Notes under the pieces: generated by a model
What the model saw: only the letters and a program-made list of their open reading frames with translations
Databases searched by the model: none
What the model was told of the DNA's origin: nothing
Made by a program: the position numbers and the translations under genes
Part shown: positions 23,183-34,078 of the stretch, piece by piece
Layout of the letters: each line of letters begins with the position of its first letter
Numbering within the stretch: position 1 is the stretch's first letter
Source: Aspidapion aeneum
Taxonomy: Eukaryota; Arthropoda; Insecta; Coleoptera; Brentidae
NCBI GenBank assembly: GCA_963576565.1
Contig: OY755042.1
Location: 107,499,314 to 107,563,313, forward strand
Direction: 5' to 3'
Length of the DNA: 64,000 nucleotides

Positions 23183-24068
23183 AATTACTGTCTGAATTTA
23201 TTGCAATAAGTTCCTACTAGGAATTTATTGTAATAAACCCAGGTAGTAATAGTGGCAGGCAGTATTTAGGGAGTTTCAGATTATAAGATCGTAGTTACAA
23301 AATTTCAAAAAACGTCGAAATTGGCACTCACTCACTCACTCATGTATAGATCATCAAAATTCTACTGTACTTCCAGACATGCCATAAAGCTGAAATGAAA
23401 AAAAATCAAAAAATTCTAATTTACTCCCCTCCCCTATACAGGTAAAGTTATGTAAAAGAAATGCTAGAGAGCTGAGCTTTGGCAGACTGATAGGAACTAT
23501 GATAAAACTGTAGGAAAAAATTATAATTTACTTGGCTTTTTTTTACATGAAATGTTTTTGTTATGATTATATTTTTTAGGATAGATTGGTCCGAATTTTA
23601 AATAAAAAACCTAAAAATTAAAAACACTTTTCACGCGCCATTAGCCCTCCTTCAGAGCGTAGACTTCTGTTTTTATGGGGATGCATGTAGTGATATGCAT
23701 TTTGTCTATCAATTGGACTGATCGATTTGTAGTTTGAAAATGAAAAAGCATGACATTTTCATTTTACCTAATCGTTTTCTTAATTAGCCAGAGTGATGCA
23801 TTCATTTTGCCCAAAAGATGTCATGATGTCAATAGCCTTTGGGGATTATCAATTAATTATTCTACTTATAAATTTTTAATTTTTTTGTTTTAGGTTTTAC
23901 GTCAAACCTGCATTCCAGATTTTTAAAAACTGCGTCGAATTCATAGTAGAAACTTCCAAAAATTTTCAATTATTCATATTTTCGCTTTTGTTTTCGCGGG
24001 AACGAAGAAAACTTTCCGTAGTTACACGGGTAAAATTTAATAATTTTGTTAACCAAAGTTGTTTCGTC

Positions 24069-24125
24069 TAGGGTCACTGCATCCTGGAAGCCTGGCGTCT
24101 ACGTCTTCGTGATGCAGTGACCCTA
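24069..24125. mobile_element. 57-bp hAT-like mini-element with perfect 15-bp inverted repeats
   Basis: TAGGGTCACTGCATC starts the element and GATGCAGTGACCCTA ends it, perfectly complementary over 15 bp. GTTTCGTC is duplicated exactly at both sides (24061-24068 and 24126-24133). The tandem paralogue at 25519 onward has the uninterrupted site (CAAAGTTGTTTCGTCAAGTA). This shows that 57 bp plus one 8-bp duplication were gained. Eight-bp duplications suggest a hAT transposase. Confidence 0.9.
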
Positions 24126-25063
24126 GTTTCGTCAAGTACCGACCTACAGGGTAACTAAAATAAGTGGGCACTTTTGGGAGGTTTAAGGTACTTCAAGGCA
24201 GTGGCGGATCCAGGAATTATTGGGTGAGGGGCCGAAATGGCGGAAAATACTAAAATATTTATTTTTGCGGTTTTTCATAGGTCTGATGTGTGAAATTTAG
24301 CACGAAAAGGAGGTTTTATTGCGGCGCAGGCGAAATTTTCGAAATTAAGTAGCTTATAGAACATGAATTCAAAATTTTATTGAAATCGGTTAAGTCGTTA
24401 CTGAAATTAGCGGTTTATCTATTGATGTTTGATTAATTAGCATTTTAATACCTTTTTCTATCTAATTTTAACAGTTCAAATATATATATTTTTAAAACAT
24501 GTCCCGTTTTTTTCTGTTTGTCCCGTATTTTTGCTTCTCATTTTAACTTCAGTCCCGTTTTGACCAAAAACAGATCTGGCAACTATAGCTTTTTAAAAGT
24601 TTGCAATTTTGGAGGGGGTCTATAACTTTTTATTTGACATTTTCATTTTAATGTAAATTACTTTTTGTAGTTGTTTTTATATTGAATCCATCTGTCAAAC
24701 TGAAATTCATCTATCACTTAAAATTTTTTAAATAAGTATTACATACAGTCCTGTTGGAATTTTTTTATGAATACCTCAAAAGGTAAAAAATGACTCAAAA
24801 AAATATAATAAAAACTTAAAAAAAACTAATAAAAATAAAAATATCAGGTATACAGTCAATTTACTTTAATTAATTTGGTACCACTTTCAAAAACAAATTT
24901 ACTTATTAAATCATCTTTCGAGTGTCCTTGGCTAAACGAGTCGCCAACTTTTTAAACTAGCAGTGGCGTCTCGTCAGGTAAACCAAAAAAAAATTCAAAT
25001 TTAATTTTAAGAAAATATTATCAAAATAATATTTTAACATTACATAATTTTAGTCACAAGTAA

Positions 25064-25518
25064 TTGAGAAAAGGAGTGCCAGAAATATGGAGACTCATAT
25101 TACCTTTGTGGACCTACAAAAAGAAAAAAATATTGACAGTGTTGGAGCAAACTAGTATCAATCATACACGCATAAAAACGATAAAAGAACTATACAAAGG
25201 CTTAAAATCTATATATTGGAAATCGACTTTCAAAAGTATTCCTGGTACCGAAAGGCTTAAGACAGAGATGTTATATCTCTCCCACTCTTTTTAAAATATA
25301 TATCGCAGTAGCTCTAAAAAACTGGAAACGTAAAACACCGCAAGGAAATACAATTTAACGACCGATTTACCATATACACCCTACAGTTTGCTAAAGACCA
25401 AGTAATTGTAGCTAATGATAAAGAAGGCATGAAGTATGATGAAAAAGTTAACGGCAGAATACCAAAACTGGGGGCTAACAGTAAACAAGGACAAGACACA
25501 GTACTTATGTATTGGAAA
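25064..25518 (+). pseudogene. Non-LTR reverse transcriptase fragment, frameshifted (copy 1)
   Basis: Palm-region pieces are readable in different frames. One frame gives FVDLQK, the motif A region. Another gives TSINHTRIKTIKELYKGLKS. Later frames give NWKRK, then FTIYTLQFAKDQVIVANDK, which is motif C with the catalytic FADD changed to FAKD. The expected family is the endonuclease-reverse transcriptase of non-LTR elements common in insects. Frameshifts and in-frame stops break it several times, and the endonuclease and the rest of the protein are missing. The copy ends at the duplication junction. Confidence 0.75.
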
Positions 25519-26930
25519 CCAAAGTTGTTTCGTCAAGTACCCACCTACAGGGTAACTAAAATAAGTGGGCACTTTTGGGAGGTTTAAGATACTTCAAGGC
25601 AGTGGCCAATTTAGGAATTATTGGGTGAGGGGCCGAAATGGCGGAAAATACTAAAATATTTATTTTTGCGGTTTTTCATAGGTCTGATGTGTGAAATTTA
25701 GCACGAAAAGGAGGTTTTATTGCGGCGCTGGCGAAATTTTCTTAAAAATTAAGTAGTTTATAGAACATGAATGCAAAATTTTATTGAAATCGGTTAAGTC
25801 GTTACTGAAATTAGCGGTTTATCTATTGATGTTTGATTAATTAGCATTTTAATACCTTTTTCTATCTAATTTTAACAGTTCAAATATATATTTTTTTAAG
25901 ACATGTCCCGTTTTTTCTGTTTGTCCCGTATTTTTGCTTCTTATTTTAACTTCAGTCCCGTTTTAACCAAAAACAGATCTGGCAACTATAGCTTTTTAAA
26001 AGTTTGCATTTTTGGAGGGGGTCTATAACTTTTTATTTATGATATTTTCATTTTAATGTAAATTACTTTTTTTTCGTTGTTTTTATATTTAATCCATCTG
26101 TCAAACTGAAATTCATCTATTACTTAAAATTTTTGAAGTAAGTATTACATACAGTCCTGTTGGATTTTTTTTATGGATAGGTACCTCAAAACGTAAAAAA
26201 TGACTCAAAAAAATATAATAAAAACTTAAAAAAAAAACTAATAAAAATAAAAATATCAGGTATACAGTCAATTTACTTTAATTAATTTGGTACCACTTTC
26301 AAAAACAAATTTACTTATTAAATCATCTTTCGAGTGTCCTTGGCTAAACGAGTCGCCAACTTTTTAAACTAGCAGTGGCGTCTCGTCAGGTAAACCAAAA
26401 AAAATACAAATTTAATTTTAAGAAAATATTATCAAAATAATATTTTAACATTACATAATTTTAGTCACAAGTAATTGAGAAAAGGAGTGCCAGAAATATG
26501 GAGACTCATATTACCTTTGTGGACCTACAAAAAGAAAAAAATATTGACAGTGTTGGAGCAAACTAGTATCAATCATACACGCATAAAAACGATAAAAGAA
26601 CTATACAAAGGCTTAAAATCTATATATTGGAAATCGACTTTCAAAAGTATTCCTGGTACCGAAAGGCTTAAGACAGAGATGTTATATCTCTCCCACCCTT
26701 TTTAAAATATATATCGCAGTAGCTCTAAAAAACTGGAAACGTAAAACACCGCATGGAAATACAATTTAACGACCTATTTACCATATACACCCTACAGTTT
26801 GCTGAAGACCAAGTAATTGTAGCTAATGATAAACAAGACATGAAGTATGATGAAAAAGTTAACGGCAGAATACCAAAACTGTGGGCTAACAGTGAACAAG
26901 GACAAGACACAGTACTTATGTATTGGAAAC
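25519..26930. repeat. Tandem duplication, copy 2
   Basis: This copy parallels 24053-25518 without the 57-bp mini-element. The sequence beyond 26930 continues the reverse transcriptase (CGAATCAAGTGAG), whereas copy 1 switches here to the start of copy 2. Copy 2 therefore keeps the original right-hand continuation. Confidence 0.85.
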
Positions 26931-27440
26931 GAATCAAGTGAGTTTCCACGCAAAGTAGTATCACATCTGATAAGTCAGGAACAGACTGTAAGATCTGGAA
27001 AAAAGAATAGTAACAGCAAAAACGGTTATTGGATGTCTTAAAAGTATTTTATGGAGCAGAGAGATTAAAAAGATGTAAAATTTAACGTATATGAAACAAT
27101 GATGAAAAGCACGCTGTTGTATGGAATAAAGACTTGTCGCGTAACAGAAAAATACAAACAAAAATGGAAAGTGTAGAAATGGATGCAATAAGAAGATTAA
27201 TGAGAATATCTAGAACAGATCATATAAGAAATGAGACCATAAAAGTAACAATGAGACTCGAGAGAATCATAACGGATGACATCACTAAAAGACAACTGAT
27301 ATGGTACGGCCATGTACAACGGATAAACGACGAAAAATTACCAAAACGTCCAAAGAAACCTGACAGAAGATAATTGTTAGGATCGAAGGAGAAAGAGAAT
27401 AGGCGTCGGACAACGTAGAACTGCTTTTAAAAAAAGAGCT
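26475..27440 (+). pseudogene. Non-LTR reverse transcriptase fragment with C-terminal region (copy 2)
   Basis: The same palm pieces as copy 1 are present. Motif C reads FAED in place of FADD. The copy then continues into the thumb region, readable as KTVIGCLKSILWSREIKK, and into an open frame at 27134-27373. That frame contains EMDAIRRLMRISRTDHIRNE, followed by RQLIWYGHVQRINDEKLPK. The W-Y-G-H-V-x-R motif is characteristic of the C-terminus of this reverse transcriptase group. Frameshifts separate the pieces, so it cannot make a working enzyme. Confidence 0.8.
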
Positions 27441-27645
27441 TTCCGAATTTTTTTTTGTAAATTTATTATTAAATTAAATCGTTTTTCAAATAAATAAATT
27501 CTTAAAAAATATTTAATTGTTCTTTTAAAAAATTATTTTTGTTTTCGAATTATTACTCCAGGAACAAAAGCACGAAGTACTCCCTAGACACCTGAGTTTC
27601 TTTTGCCTTCAATTTTTCTTTTCATTATCCGTTTTTACTTTTAAG

Positions 27646-28160
27646 CAAGGCCGTACCTAGGGAGGCATCAACGGGGATCAATCTCCCCCAAGTAGGAGAG
27701 ATATGGGCTGGGCAGGATTGGCTCTGATTTTGTAGATTATTGCTGAAAACATCCTCCAATTAAAGTTTTTAGTTTAAGCATTTCTTTGATAGAATGGTGT
27801 ATCCCGTTGCAACAAAAAAAAATATATAGTATTCTATTTTCTAACAAAACTCAAATCTGCATGAAAACTGAGTAGCAAAAATTTTTTGTCTTCTAACTCA
27901 AAAAAGCCGTATTGCTAATACCAATAATTTTCATTATAAACAGTTGTGTTTTAAATAATATTACTTGACTAAAATGGTGGCATAAATATTTTCTTAATTA
28001 AAGTAACATAGTATTCCCATTGATTGAAAAGTTCATGTTCAACAAAAATATAAAGCTTCCCTGACACCCAGAACAACTTGGTCCAATGAATGGCTGTACG
28101 CGCCTGCTGTCTTCTTAACCCCCTCCCCACGACGAATTTTTTTTTCTGGGTACGGCCCTG
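27646..28160. mobile_element. hAT-type element, CAGGGCCGTACCCAG tips
   Basis: The left end is CAAGGCCGTACCTAGGGAGG and the right end CTGGGTACGGCCCTG. The flanks are cttttaag (27638-27645) and tttttaag (28161-28168), matching at 7 of 8. Subterminal C-rich stretches (CTCCCCCAAG; CCCCCTCCCC) lie at both ends. It is non-coding. Confidence 0.85.
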
Positions 28161-28315
28161 TTTTTAAGAGTTTTTTTTTAAATTAATATTGATATTAATA
28201 AACGTGGAATTTCGTACCCGTGAATTTAAAAATCAAACAAGTTTCTTATATTTTTCTGTGGGTAGCTTGAAAGCTTAACCTCACGGGGGTCCAAGATCTA
28301 ATGGACACCTAATAT

Positions 28316-28361
28316 GTGTTGACAGTTAACTGTTTCGTCCTTATGGGACTCCTCAGAACAC
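28316..28361 (-). ncRNA. Type I hammerhead self-cleaving ribozyme
   Basis: On the minus strand, stem I GUGUU (28361-28357) precedes the core CUGAGGA (28356-28350, consensus CUGANGA). Stem II is GUCC-CAUAA-GGAC, followed by GAAA. Stem III is ACAG-UUAA-CUGU, then C (28321, the H17 cleavage nucleotide) and AACAC (28320-28316), which pairs exactly with GUGUU. Every invariant core position is present, and all three helices form with perfect pairs. Cleavage would fall between 28321 and 28320. Confidence 0.85.
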
Positions 28362-28812
28362 TGCTAGGTCAATGTGACACTTCTTGCAAAGTTAATCAGA
28401 CGGTTTTGTCTCTAATCATAGGTAAATAGTGAGAAGAAGAACTATCGCAAGAAGCGCCATCTACCGAGATACGAGAGAAACAAAAAACAAAAGCAGGCGA
28501 AAAACTGCTATACATATCGATCAATGAAAAGATCGAATATAAATAAAAGAAAACAAACTATAGTCCGTGATCTACGACAGCTCTTCTGTCTTTCAGGCCG
28601 TATCAACGCATATTGCATGTTTACCCGTCATCAAGATACGTGAGCGTCAATCAACGGAATTTTTAAGCCAAATAATACTAACAAACGTGGAATTTCGTAC
28701 CCGTGAATTTACAAATCAAACAAGTTTCGTGGCTAATCAGGCAAAAAGGAGTTTTTGTTTCTCTTATATTTTGCCGTGGGTAGCTTGCAAGAATTGTTAC
28801 ATTGACCTAGTA

Positions 28813-28858
28813 ATGTTCTGAGGAGTCCCATAAGGACGAAACAGTTATTTGTAAACAC
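28813..28858 (+). ncRNA. Second hammerhead ribozyme, opposite orientation
   Basis: On the plus strand, AUGUU is followed by CUGAGGA (28818-28824), the stem-loop GUCC-CAUAA-GGAC and GAAA. Stem III is ACAG-UUAU-UUGU (with one G-U pair), then A at 28853 as H17, then AACAC. Stem I has four good pairs and an outer A-C mismatch. The core is intact. It sits in the right arm of the inverted repeat and is slightly more decayed than the copy at 28316. Confidence 0.7.
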
Positions 28859-30038
28859 TTATTAGGTGTCCATTAGATCTTGGACCCCCGTGAGGTTAAG
28901 CTTTCAAGCTACCCACGGAAAAATATAAGAGAATCAAAAACTCCTTTTTGCCCGATTAGCCACAAAACTTGTTTGATTGATATTAATTATTTTTGTTTTT
29001 TTAAAAGATAATATTTTGCGTTAACATGAAGACACCTTGCTATAAAATGTATAAAAAGTAATGATAGTGGAACTTGGTCAATTTAGGTGTGTACATACCT
29101 ACCAATCATAATAATTATATACCTACCTATATTGTAATATGTAGAAATAGATGTTTATTTATTTTTTTGATAAAATGAATGGGCATCTTAGGCTATTTCT
29201 CAATTACTTTTTTAAAAGTTTGGTTGCATTCTTTAATTATTTAATTAAAAAATGATATATTTACTAAAATTAGTAGGTAGGTTACACGAGTAGTGTAAGT
29301 ATACTTATTACGTTTACTTATAAAACTAAAAACTTTATTGGGCCAAAGGTTGAGTAGGACAAAAAAGTTATTTCCGGAAAATATTGTCATAAATTAGTAT
29401 TTTTAATAAGTCTCATGGACGGAATATTTTTTGCCTGAAATATAGCATTTTCTTATCATGGTATAACAAGTCTCTGTCTGTCTCTGTCTTGTTGTTTCAT
29501 GTTTTCCTATAGTTAAATCTTTTTGTTCTTTGTGGCTTTGAATGCTGCCTTTGAATTTTAAAAAACTTTCACCTTGAATTTTATTTGCCGCCCCTTAATA
29601 CAATCACGTCGTCCAAGTACCAAAATATTTTTCGTTTTAAGTAAAAATAAAAAACAAAATTTTCGTGCAATTTTTGTTTTTAGATTTAATAAAAACTTAA
29701 AAAAAAATTCCCTACTAAAAACATGGCCATCCCGGCTGATTTTCTATCTAGCATACGTAGTGTTGTAAAATTTCCAGAAATATATTTTCGGAAATATTTC
29801 CGGAACTATATGCTGAAACATTGGAAATATATGGAAGTATTGGAAATATATGAAATATAAAAAAAATAAGAAAAAAGGAAATATTTATTTATAAAATCAT
29901 AACAAAACACTGGAAAATAAAAAGAAAATATAAATAATTAGCAGTTAATGTTGGGTTTCGTTTTTAATTTTGTACCGTTTGTTTTCCTGATGTGCTTGAA
30001 TTCTTGTTTCTTGTTGTTCCAATGTACGATCTAGTCTG

Positions 30039-30103
30039 AAGGTCTGATGAAGACAAAAACCATTGTCGAAACGTTACCGATGGATTAAAACGTATATTTA
30101 CCA
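30039..30103 (+). ncRNA. Hammerhead-like motif (weak stem I)
   Basis: CUGAUGA (30044-30050) is followed by a stem II candidate GACA...UGUC with an 8-nt loop, then GAAA, then ACGUU, which pairs exactly with AACGU at 30089-30093. A at 30094 could be H17. Stem I is poor: GGU before the core can pair with ACC only after a five-base gap. This may be a decayed ribozyme of another subfamily or a chance resemblance. Confidence 0.45.
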
Positions 30104-30188
30104 GAACAACAGTGTCCTTATTCCTACTAAATGTACTTGTAGTTGAATTGCAAGGACGTGATAAGTTTACCAAGTAAGTTTAATGCTT

Positions 30189-30508
30189 ATAAGGGCCTAT
30201 CCTTAAATTACGTAATGCTCAAGGGGGGTTTTGGCCTTACATTACACTCCCCACATAGCACAAATCAAAACAACGTTAAAAATTCACAATTTTTTAAGTT
30301 TAATAGGCCGCTTTTAAACGTTATTTTTAAAACCACGTTAAAATCACACCGAGATAACGTGGTTTTGAAAATAACTTTAGCGACCTAATACATTTAAAAA
30401 AGTATGTGTTTTTACCGTTGTTGTGTTTTTTATTAAAAATGCGTTAACAGGGGGGTGGGGGTCAAAAATCCTAAATTTTCCGTGGCGTAATTTAAGAACG
30501 CTCCCTTA
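30189..30508. mobile_element. DNA element with TTAAATTACG ends, containing a CCCACATAGC element
   Basis: CCTTAAATTACGTAATGC with GGGGGG at the left is mirrored by GGGGG...CGTGGCGTAATTTAAGAACG at the right. The inner element starts at 30250 with CCCACATAGCACAAA, the same tip as 13629. It probably ends near 30453 in a G-rich run, but that end is not clear. Confidence 0.5.
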
Positions 30509-30767
30509 GGTTACAAAAAATGAAAGGTAATATTTTTTAAAATATTTCCAATAGATATTCCCAATATTTCCGAAACACCTTCGGAAATTTCCAATATTTC
30601 CATTTTCATGGAATTTCCATGATGGAAATATTTTCAACGGAAATATTTCCATTTACATCACTAATAATAGATATGCAAAAATCATCTGTCCTTGAGGGGG
30701 CGTTAAAAGTCGGTTTTACTTGGCTTGGGGGCGCAAAAATCTTTAGTAACAACCCTGCTTGTATTAG

Positions 30768-30953
30768 CAGTGGCGTATATAAAAAAAAGTTTCGGGGAGG
30801 GCTTAACAGTTTTAGGGGGGGCCGAGATCCCATGAGGCCGTATTTTATGTTATTTTATGTTTGTATTCATGAAAGATGTAGAAAATATCTAAAAAAATCT
30901 TAGCTTCGGAAGGAGCCCGGGCATACCTCCCCCCTCCCTTATATACGGCACTG
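30768..30953. mobile_element. hAT-type MITE, 'GGCGTATATA' family
   Basis: The left end is CAGTGGCGTATATAAAAA and the right end TTATATACGGCACTG. The core CCGTATTTTATGTTATTTTA and ATTCATGAAAGATGTAG match other copies. The flanks tgtattag and cgtatgag agree at 6 of 8, an aged duplication. Confidence 0.8.
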
Positions 30954-31524
30954 CGTATGAGCAACTTCGTTTACCTGCACAAAATTAAACACAAGCAGCG
31001 CATTCTATATCACAACAAGAAAACTAAATTAAATTGTACCAAAGAAAACTTTATCCCGCCAAAACAAATGAAATTTTGTAATGATTTCGTTTCTTATGCT
31101 ATTCAATACCATTGAAAGAAGAGAGAAAATCAATTTTTAGTATTCACTTTAAACCAACGAGATTGAATAGAAGGGAGGCGTCATGCCTGTTTCAAAACGG
31201 TTTCACTTTTCACTTGTATGTGCTAGATTTACGTCAAGTCAGCTGTTCGAGTTTCGTGTGCGGTTTTTGTTGGGTTTTAGTAATTTAGTTGAACTATTTT
31301 GGATATTTTTGACGAAAATTGTGAAGTTTAAGAATGGCTTGATATGCAGTGCTTGGCTGTAGAAGTTGACAAGGCGTCGATTAATAAATAATTAGTGGAA
31401 TACCATTTCATATGAAACTGTAAACATAATACTGGCCCGTACTATATAATTTCATATATTTTTATAATGGTACAATTAGTATTGCAGGTAGGTATAAATT
31501 ATAAAAAATAAGAATATCATATAT

Positions 31525-32695
31525 ACAAGGTGTCCCGGAACTAATGGTATATAATAAAACTGTAGATTCCTTGGATCAAAATATTACGAATTGGGTTCAC
31601 TTGCCTTAGTACAAGTGAGTTGATATTAATCAAGATACACGGCGTTAAACTTTATTTTTCATTTAATTTTTCTTTAATATCTTTTTTACAAATCAATATA
31701 TTTGCAAAAAAATTGGAATTTTTTGGGATGAGCAATTCGTTTTCGGCAAAAAAATTATGGTACATAATACAGGGTGTTTTCTGGGTCACATTAAAATCGG
31801 TGTAATTTTTTTGTGTCTAGTTGTATACCAGTTTTTATTTATAATATGATTTTTGCCTTCATTTTTATATCAAAAAATTATACTTTTTGATGTCGCTTCG
31901 AGCAACAGCTGTCGAGATTTTTGCATTTCAAAGTATTTCTTGCATGGGTAAAAATTTTGTGACATGTTTAATTCACGTCTTCCTTCCTTAATAACTTTTT
32001 TACAATTAACATTGAAAATTGGGTAGTAATTTTTTTGTAACAAGCGATTCGATTTCGGTAGAAATGTTGGTGTAACTTGTACAAGGTGTTCTCTGGGTTC
32101 CTAGCCTTACATTTAAAATAAGTGTAACTTCTTTGTGCCTCGGCGTATACTAGTTTTTTTTTAAATATTATTTTCCCCATTATTTGTATGTAAAAAAGGT
32201 AAATAAATTCGTCGCCGCGAGCAACGGTTCTGAAGATATTTGCATTTAAAGTTTTTATTGCATTTTTGCAAATTTTGTTATTTCAGCTATTATTTTCTTT
32301 AATAACTTTTGACCCATGCAATAAAAACTTAAAATGCAAAAATCTCAAAAACTGTTGCCCTGAGCCGCATAAAAATAGTATAACTTTTTTACATAATACC
32401 AAGGCACAAAAAGTTACACCGATTTTAATATAATGGTAGTAATCCAAAGAACCCACTGTACAATATACACCAAATTTTTTATCAAAATCGAATCGCTCTA
32501 TTCAAAAAAACCTTAATTTTTTTTGTAAAATTATTGATTAGTACAAAATTTACTGAAAAAATTGAAATGAAAAAATAAAGTTTAACACTGTGTATCTCAG
32601 CTAATAGCAACTTTGGGGCTAAGGTAAGTGTAGCTAAATCTTAAAATTTTGAACCAAGTAATCTACAGCTTTACCTTGTAGAGCTACTCCCAGAT
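31525..32695. repeat. Large imperfect palindrome with ACAAGGTGTCCC-type ends
   Basis: The left arm contains ACTGTAGATTCCTTGG, GTTAAACTTTATTTTTCATT and TACAGGGTGTTTTCTGGGT. These recur inverted on the right as AATGAAAAAATAAAGTTTAA and CAAGTAATCTACAGCTTTAC. Internal units of about 330 bp (with TGTAACTT and GCAACAGC/GTTGC pieces) occur in both arms. The open frames inside are short and low-complexity. Confidence 0.6.
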
Positions 32696-32718
32696 TTTGC
32701 ATTTCTGCTACCTAGAAT

Positions 32719-33315
32719 CAGTGGCGGAAACAGAAGTGCTTTTTTTGTGTTTGTTATGGCTATATTATATACTAAGGGATAAGCTGGGGACTTTTTATTT
32801 CAAGGCGAAAGGTTTGTACTACGAGTGTTGCGAGGGCAACAATTGTCAAGGGTTAAAAAGGCAATTAACACATTTTTTTGGACTTTTTTGAATTTTTTTA
32901 AAAGTTTTTAGGTGTTCGTAGTTTTTCTCAGGGCTTTATACTTTTTATCTTTGATCTGTCACTTTTCATCTTTAATTTTTACTTTTTATTTCCAAAACGG
33001 TCCCTTTTAATTCCTGTTTTTTTTTTCTTTCTATCTCTGATCTGTCACTGTTCATTCCTGATTTTTAATTTTTTTCATACTTTTATTATATTTCAAGGTA
33101 AGTAGGTACTTATGGCACCATTGGCACCGCAGGCAAAAAATTCTGCAGGTTCGTTGTTCAGGGTAAATATATTCCAGTATGACTAAGTGGTACAATTTTA
33201 ATAATAATAATAATACTAAAAAAGATGCTTTCATGTTTTACCTATTTAGCGTATATAGAAAAAATTCTTGGCGGGAGGCATTTGCTCCTAGTCCCCCACC
33301 TTGGACTCACCGCTG
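32719..33315. mobile_element. Possible hAT-like element, CAGTGGCGGAAAC / CACCGCTG ends
   Basis: CAGTGGCGGAAACAG at the left and GGACTCACCGCTG at the right are only loosely inverted. The flanks do not match. It is recorded because both tips resemble hAT ends seen elsewhere in the window. Confidence 0.3.
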
Positions 33316-33539
33316 CAAGTGATTCTTTTTTTGGTAGCTTTTTAATATTTGTTATTCATAATTAAGCTTATTATTCTTGTTATATTGCAAAGCTTCCAGG
33401 AACGGAGAAAGTTTTATATTTAGTAATTTATATCTAGATATTTTGGCACTCTTGTCCATCCCTCCATTTAATTAATCTTATTTTATATGTAGGAATCTCT
33501 TTCATACACATTTCAATGCCCAATTTCTTAATAGCGATG

Positions 33540-33950
33540 CCCTATTAAACAGGAAATTACTGTAGTCCGGCCCTGGGCTCAGCGCGATGTAGGTGCTAGA
33601 ATAGGCTCCGCCTAGTGCAACCACTTTTGCAAGGCAGATCGAATTGATGCAGCGCATCCTTCTAATTCAACATCGTTGCTTTAAACGAACTCAAATTACA
33701 AACATAAACTTCGAACGCTGATTCAGCAATAAACGTTTAGGTGGCGTTATGTGGAAGGCAGAAAAAATTTACCTCCTGCAACATTCTGATTTCCTGATGG
33801 CGGAAGATTCAAAATTTGTTGTTTATTCTCATCATCACGTTCGTCCGACAGAAATAAAATATGAGTTTAATTAAAAGTTTAATTTAGTTCCTGTTTATTT
33901 AATAAATAAAGTAAGTGTCTTTCTTTCTCTTTTTATTCTTCGGATATATT
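33540..33950. other. GC-richer unique segment of unknown origin
   Basis: About 33560-33700 has a noticeably higher GC content (GTCCGGCCCTGGGCTCAGCG). It is followed by unique sequence ending in AATAAATAAAGTAAGTGTC, which could be a polyadenylation signal. I see no paired long terminal repeat in this window and no coding frame. Confidence 0.3.
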
Positions 33951-34078
33951 TGTTAATTAATTATTGTTTTCGTCTCTCTTGCCATGGAATGGTAATAATG
34001 ACCTAGAGGTAAAAAAGTTCTCTGAAGACTTATTTTCCACTATTTGTCCATTTTAAAAAAACAATAGTGAATTTGTGC

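Larger units (their letters stand above)
24053..25518. repeat. Tandem duplication, copy 1 (contains a 57-bp insertion)
   Basis: Copy 1 and copy 2 (25519-26930) run in parallel with few differences, from AACCAAAGTTGTTTCGTC to the reverse transcriptase fragment ending TATTGGAAAC. The junction falls in a short AAC/AACC overlap. Copy 1 alone carries the mini-element at 24069-24125. Both copies contain CAGTGGCG-type hAT ends (24201 CAGTGGCGGATCCAGG; 24961 CAGTGGCGTCTCGTC). Confidence 0.85.
28190..28985. repeat. Inverted pair of hammerhead-bearing repeat units
   Basis: The left arm (about 28190-28390) and right arm (about 28780-28985) are inverted copies. They share GTGGGTAGCTTGAAAGCTTA, ACCTCACGGGGGTCCAAGAT, CTAATGGACACCTAATA and the ribozyme block. 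A direct partial copy of the unit's end (ACGTGGAATTTCGTACCCGT through CCGTGGGTAGCTTGCAAG) lies at about 28684-28790. The unit may derive from a Penelope-like element or a retrozyme, both known to carry hammerheads. That origin is inference. Confidence 0.8.
29758..30663. mobile_element. hAT-like element, TAGTGWTGTAAA tips, with nested repeats
   Basis: The left end is TAGTGTTGTAAAATTTCC and the right end GGAAATATTTCCATTTACATCACTA read as inverted pieces. Repeated GGAAATATTTCC-type motifs lie beside each end. The 8-bp flanks (agcatacg and ataataga) do not match, so the duplication has been lost or a boundary is wrong. The interior holds the hammerhead-like repeat at about 30.0-30.1 kb and an element at 30189-30508. 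Confidence 0.55.

Noticed and set aside
25064..27373. Functional reverse transcriptase gene
   Set aside because: Motif C is altered (FAKD/FAED), and frameshifts and stops break both copies; only fragments remain.
33540..33950. Possible solo LTR
   Set aside because: There is no second copy in the window, no TG...CA ends and no flanking duplication that I could find.
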